A stretch of 8,906 nucleotides of DNA from JBCCZC01 sp039188505 (GTDB lineage Bacteria; Pseudomonadota; Gammaproteobacteria; Xanthomonadales; SZUA-38): assembly GCA_039188505.1 (NCBI GenBank), contig JBCCZC010000232.1, forward strand, positions 1-8,906. The letters are read 5' to 3'. The notes below the pieces were generated by a model that saw nothing but the letters and a program-made list of their open reading frames with translations, made no database searches and had not been told where the DNA came from. How positions within the stretch are numbered: position 1 is the first letter of the stretch; each line of letters opens with the position of its first letter. The translations under genes were made by a program, and so were the position numbers. Of this stretch, positions 6,004 to 8,906 are shown piece after piece.

Positions 6004-7791
6004 TCAGCGCTGAACGAGAAAGTCAGGGGAGGTCAGGAACAGCCAGATGGCCATGATCACCCGTTCATTCTCGTCCTCGTCGAGGACCGCCAGCGCATCC
6101 ACGATGGTCTGGCGAGTTGGGGTTGAAACCCGGCCTGCCGAGAGACGACGAGCAAGCTCATCCACGAGCGCATTGCCGTCGCCCGCGAGCGCGAGCAGCG
6201 GTGCGTAGTCGGGGATGAAGCTGCTGGCGTAGACGCCCTGGTCGAAGCTGAGGCCCGCGGCTGCAAACGTGAAGCGGAGATCCTCGATTTCTCCCTCGGG
6301 CTTCTCGACGCGGACGATCCGCCGCATGAAGTTGGCGTAGCCGGGCACCGTCGTGCTCGTCGCGAGCTGAAATTCTGGAACCGTGAGGCCGGCTGCTCCG
6401 CTCTCCGTGGAGGGTGCCACGTAACCGGGCCGGTAGAAATTGAAGACCGAACGGGCGCGGTAGGGAAACTGGGCAAGTTGACCGTCCTCGCTCATGTTCC
6501 ACAGCATGGGGACGTACTCCGGCCTCACGTTGCGAACGGCGAAGGCCCGACCCCAGGCGGTGAACCGGAGGACGGGCTCGCGCGGCTTGCCACTCAGCGC
6601 ACCGTCTCCGGGCGAAGGCGTCCGGGCGTCGATGTCGAAGAGCACAGCGGCAACGGTGGCCGCGAGATCCCCACGACGCCCCGTGCCAACGGTACTCCCA
6701 TCGGGTAGCCGGTAGCTCCCTGCGTCGAACGCCGCGGTGACGCGACCGACGTAGGCAGGCTCCGGATGGCTGCTGACCAGTCGTTGGATAAGCTGGCGCC
6801 CAATGAACGGACCCACGTTCGGATGAGCAAAAATGATGTCTAATGCCTGCTCGATGCTGTCATTCAGGCTCGTGCCAGCGGGAATTTCTTGGCCGAGGAA
6901 TTGCTTGGGAAGGAGGGAGTGCCGGTCGGCAATCTGCTGCATCGGCCGTGACCAGGCGTCCGACATCTCGCGGAACGTGAAGTCAGGAGCCGTATCGACG
7001 CCCTGACCGATGTCGAGGTCCAGACCGGTAAAGACCCTCGCCAGCCCCGTGATATCGGCGTTTGTGTAGGTTTCGAGGGGCGTGCCGCTCGAATCCCGGA
7101 CGACAGTGCCGTCCGCGTTGAGCTGCACGAGCCCGATCGTGAAGAGCTGAAGGAGCTCGCGGGCATAGTTTTCGTCCGGCAGGCGTCCGGTGACGCTGTC
7201 TCCTCGCTGATTGCCCATGTAGGTGAGGTAGAAGCCCATGGCCGGCGAACGAGTCACGTCCGAAAGGAGGTCCCGGTAGTTTCCCAACGCGTGGGTTATC
7301 AGCACATCCTGCCAGGCCGCCATCGACTCGCCGATATCGGACAGAACCTCGCCGCCTGCGTCAGAGACCACCAGGATCTGCGAAAGGGCATAGGCCATGC
7401 GCTGGCGAAGCTGATCATCGGCCGTGAACGCGTTGCGCCAGAAGGCGAAGTGATCCGCCAATTCGAGGAGAACCACAAAATCGGCCTCCTGGTCCAACGT
7501 CGCGCGAAAGCTGAGGACCTGGGGCAGCGTCAGGCTCGGCGACGCGTCGAGCTGCGATCGAAACCACGCCGATGACGACGTTCCGGGCAGTGTTGCGAGA
7601 TCATCGGGCGTCGGCCCGAAAGAGGCCTGCGTCAGAAAACGCCCGGTTGCAGCGGCATTGGAGAACGTGTCGGAGAGTTCCGCAGGACATTCCCAGCCAT
7701 CGGCAAAGATGATCGGCTGGGCGGCGGGGCTTACGGCGATGGCTATTGCAATGAACGCCGAGCGAACGTGTTGACCAGACAGGTATTCCAT
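6004..7791 (-). CDS. DUF1800 protein, secreted, first gene of the DUF1800-DUF1501 operon
   Basis: This exported protein of 595 residues belongs to the DUF1800 family, whose role is unknown and which is very often encoded next to DUF1501. I prefer the ATG at 7791 (GGAG with a 6-nt spacer) over the one at 7815, which would add eight residues and has no ribosome site. From 7791 the protein opens with 'HVRSAFIAIAIAVSPAA', a Sec-type signal, then 'FADGWECP'. The family domain begins at 'AATGRFLTQASFGPTPDDLA' and includes 'QLRQRMAYALSQILVVSD', 'SPAMGFYLTYMGNQ' and the hallmark 'ENYARELLQLFTIGL' (E207 onward). Later come 'FLGQEIPAG', 'FIGRQLIQRLVSSHP' and, at the end, 'LLTSPDFLVQR' in slightly altered form (FLTSPDFLVQR). 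The protein appears full-length. A histidine kinase gene ends 105 nt upstream on the same strand. Confidence 0.93.
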   Translation of the reverse strand: MEYLSGQHVRSAFIAIAIAVSPAAQPIIFADGWECPAELSDTFSNAAATGRFLTQASFGPTPDDLATLPGTSSSAWFRSQLDASPSLTLPQVLSFRATLDQEADFVVLLELADHFAFWRNAFTADDQLRQRMAYALSQILVVSDAGGEVLSDIGESMAAWQDVLITHALGNYRDLLSDVTRSPAMGFYLTYMGNQRGDSVTGRLPDENYARELLQLFTIGLVQLNADGTVVRDSSGTPLETYTNADITGLARVFTGLDLDIGQGVDTAPDFTFREMSDAWSRPMQQIADRHSLLPKQFLGQEIPAGTSLNDSIEQALDIIFAHPNVGPFIGRQLIQRLVSSHPEPAYVGRVTAAFDAGSYRLPDGSTVGTGRRGDLAATVAAVLFDIDARTPSPGDGALSGKPREPVLRFTAWGRAFAVRNVRPEYVPMLWNMSEDGQLAQFPYRARSVFNFYRPGYVAPSTESGAAGLTVPEFQLATSTTVPGYANFMRRIVRVEKPEGEIEDLRFTFAAAGLSFDQGVYASSFIPDYAPLLALAGDGNALVDELARRLSAGRVSTPTRQTIVDALAVLDEDENERVIMAIWLFLTSPDFLVQR

Positions 7792-7817
7792 GACCTGCTC
7801 CGTGTGGCGATGCATTA

Positions 7818-7846
7818 CTTATAGCGCCGCCAAGCGCGCAGTGGTT
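7818..7846 (-). promoter_or_regulatory. Possible promoter of the DUF1800-DUF1501 operon
   Basis: Read on the minus strand, a TATAAG -10-like box occupies 7823-7818. No good -35 box lies at the expected distance: the bases at 7846-7841 read AACCAC. If real, transcription would start near 7811, inside the codons after the upstream ATG. That would agree with use of the start at 7791. Confidence 0.25.
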
Positions 7847-7866
7847 TTACGATTGTCCCGTGTGAA

Positions 7867-7884
7867 CCATACAGAAACGTATGG
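7867..7884. repeat. Perfect inverted repeat CCATAC-N6-GTATGG
   Basis: Two 6-base arms (7867-7872 and 7879-7884) flank AGAAAC in the short gap between the histidine kinase stop and the DUF1800 start. It could be an operator for the downstream operon or a weak hairpin ending the kinase transcript. No T-run follows it on the minus strand, which makes the terminator reading less likely. Confidence 0.35.
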
Positions 7885-7896
7885 GGAGCGGAGGCC

Positions 7897-8906
7897 CTAC
7901 GTCGCTGACGTGCGCCGGCCGCGGCCCGATGCGCGCGGAAACTCGACGTCGATCACCGTTCCGGGCACGCCGCGCTGCAGCACTATCGAGGCGTCATGAA
8001 GTTCAGCAATCGCCTTGACCAGGCTGAGTCCGAGGCCGTTCCCGGGCGAGGATCGAGCGGCGTCACCGCGAACGAAACGCTCGAAAACGCGCTCATGAAG
8101 GTTAGCACCAATGCCCGGCCCATCATCGCCGATCTGCAGCAGCGCACCGAGCGCTGAGGTCTGCAGCCGGACCCAGGTCTCTCCTCCGGGATCACCGTGC
8201 TCGATGCTGTTGTCGAGCAGGTTACCGAGGAGCTGCGCAATCAGATCTTCATCACCGAGAATCAAGACTCCTGGCACGACGGAAATCGCAAGACTGCGTT
8301 CCTCGGTCTCGAAGACTGCGGCATAGCTGCGGGCCAGCTCTTCCACCACGTGCGAGAGATCGACCGATCGAAACCGCTCGCGACGTTGGCCGCTATTGAT
8401 TTCGCCCATCCGCAGCAGCGCCTCGAAGGTGCGAATGATGGAGGCCACCTCCTCATCGGCCACGTCCAGATGGGCGGCAATCCGCTCTGGCTCGTCAAAG
8501 TCCTGGCGAATTCGCTGAAGGCGCTGTCCCAGGCGGGCAATGGGGGTTCTCAGATCGTGCGCGACGCCGACCGACACGTCCTCCAGGTTGTCCTGGAGTG
8601 CAGCAAGTCGAACCAGCATCTGATTGAAGCGATCTGCAAGTCGATCGAATTCGTCGTTTCGCGATGAGATCGGTATGCGCTCCTGCAGCGCCCCCGAACC
8701 CACGCGATCGAATGCCGCGCCTAGGCCGTCGAGTCTCCGAACAGTTCGCCAGCTGAGGGCCAAGCCCATCAATAAGCCCAGCGGTGTCACGATGAAGACG
8801 AGCCTTCGCGCGTTGCCTGCCATCGACTCTCGAGCGATGAGCTGACCGAGGCCGCGGGGCTTGGCCACAACAAGCCGATGACGTTCATCGAGGACGGTGC
8901 CGCGGC
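7897..8906 (-). CDS. Sensor histidine kinase, HAMP/HisKA/HATPase (N-terminus beyond right edge)
   Basis: This is the membrane sensor of a two-component system; it would autophosphorylate on histidine and pass the phosphate to a response regulator. The frame is open from the right edge to TAG at 7899-7897, giving 335 residues. In order it has the end of an extracytoplasmic part, a membrane helix 'LVFIVTPLGLLMGLALSW', a HAMP linker ending 'DEFDRLADRFNQMLVRL', and the phospho-acceptor box 'VGVAHDLRTPIARL' (His codon 8559-8557). The ATPase domain has the N box 'LLGNLLDNSIEHG', the G1 box 'GDDGPGIG', the F box 'VFERFVRG' and the G2 box 'GNGLGLSLVKAI'. All catalytic boxes are intact. A GTG at 8868 could be read as a start, but it falls inside the sensor part and the frame continues upstream. 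Its regulator gene probably lies beyond the right edge. The stimulus and targets cannot be told from here. Confidence 0.93.
   Translation of the reverse strand, partial: RGTVLDERHRLVVAKPRGLGQLIARESMAGNARRLVFIVTPLGLLMGLALSWRTVRRLDGLGAAFDRVGSGALQERIPISSRNDEFDRLADRFNQMLVRLAALQDNLEDVSVGVAHDLRTPIARLGQRLQRIRQDFDEPERIAAHLDVADEEVASIIRTFEALLRMGEINSGQRRERFRSVDLSHVVEELARSYAAVFETEERSLAISVVPGVLILGDEDLIAQLLGNLLDNSIEHGDPGGETWVRLQTSALGALLQIGDDGPGIGANLHERVFERFVRGDAARSSPGNGLGLSLVKAIAELHDASIVLQRGVPGTVIDVEFPRASGRGRRTSAT

Noticed and set aside
7792..7815. ATG at 7815 as the DUF1800 start
   Set aside because: No ribosome site precedes it, and the -10-like box would place the transcript start at or after it. The ATG at 7791 has GGAG at good spacing. 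I keep it as the alternative.
8866..8868. GTG at 8868 as a real start for the histidine kinase
   Set aside because: The frame remains open to the window edge with plausible sensor-domain residues, so the gene is cut by the edge rather than starting here.
1400..8906. A coordinated defence or biosynthetic system across the window
   Set aside because: The genes lie in separate transcription units and belong to common envelope, regulatory and unknown-function families. Nothing seen links them into one system.

Overview
The window is GC-rich, densely coded bacterial DNA, most likely from a proteobacterium. A gammaproteobacterium of the Xanthomonadales/Chromatiales kind is my best guess. It rests on the gene families, a 'FADGWE' motif after a secretion signal, and GGGGACAGTGTACATTT-like repeats that I associate with gammaproteobacterial REP-type elements. 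No rRNA, tRNA, CRISPR array or intact insertion sequence is visible.

Layout from left to right. Positions 1-535 (minus) hold an ECF-type RNA polymerase sigma factor, cut by the left edge, with a well-formed sigma-70-type promoter at 568-596. A divergent gene at 762-1193 (plus) encodes a UPF0158-family protein, flanked by two near-identical short direct repeats. Positions 1400-4219 (plus) hold a 939-residue membrane acyltransferase of the acyltransferase-3/OafA type. It carries two C-terminal SGNH-like domains in tandem, and the second has lost every recognisable catalytic residue. Positions 4220-4575 hold no intact gene: there is a probable decayed fragment of an IS91-type transposase and a perfect 13-bp-stem hairpin between two converging genes. 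Positions 4576-7791 (minus) are a two-gene operon: a DUF1800 protein with a Sec-type signal, then a DUF1501 protein with a Tat signal, 15 nt apart. Positions 7897-8906 (minus) hold the C-terminal two thirds or so of a HAMP-containing sensor histidine kinase, cut by the right edge.

Functionally the window is a set of envelope and regulatory modules rather than one pathway. The acyltransferase probably decorates a surface glycan with acyl groups. The DUF1800/DUF1501 pair is a common exported couple of unknown role. The kinase lies just upstream of that pair on the same strand, but nothing shows that it controls it. I see no convincing new multi-gene system. The points most worth a second look are the dead second SGNH domain, the repeats bracketing the UPF0158 gene, and the transposase remains with the hairpin between the convergent genes.
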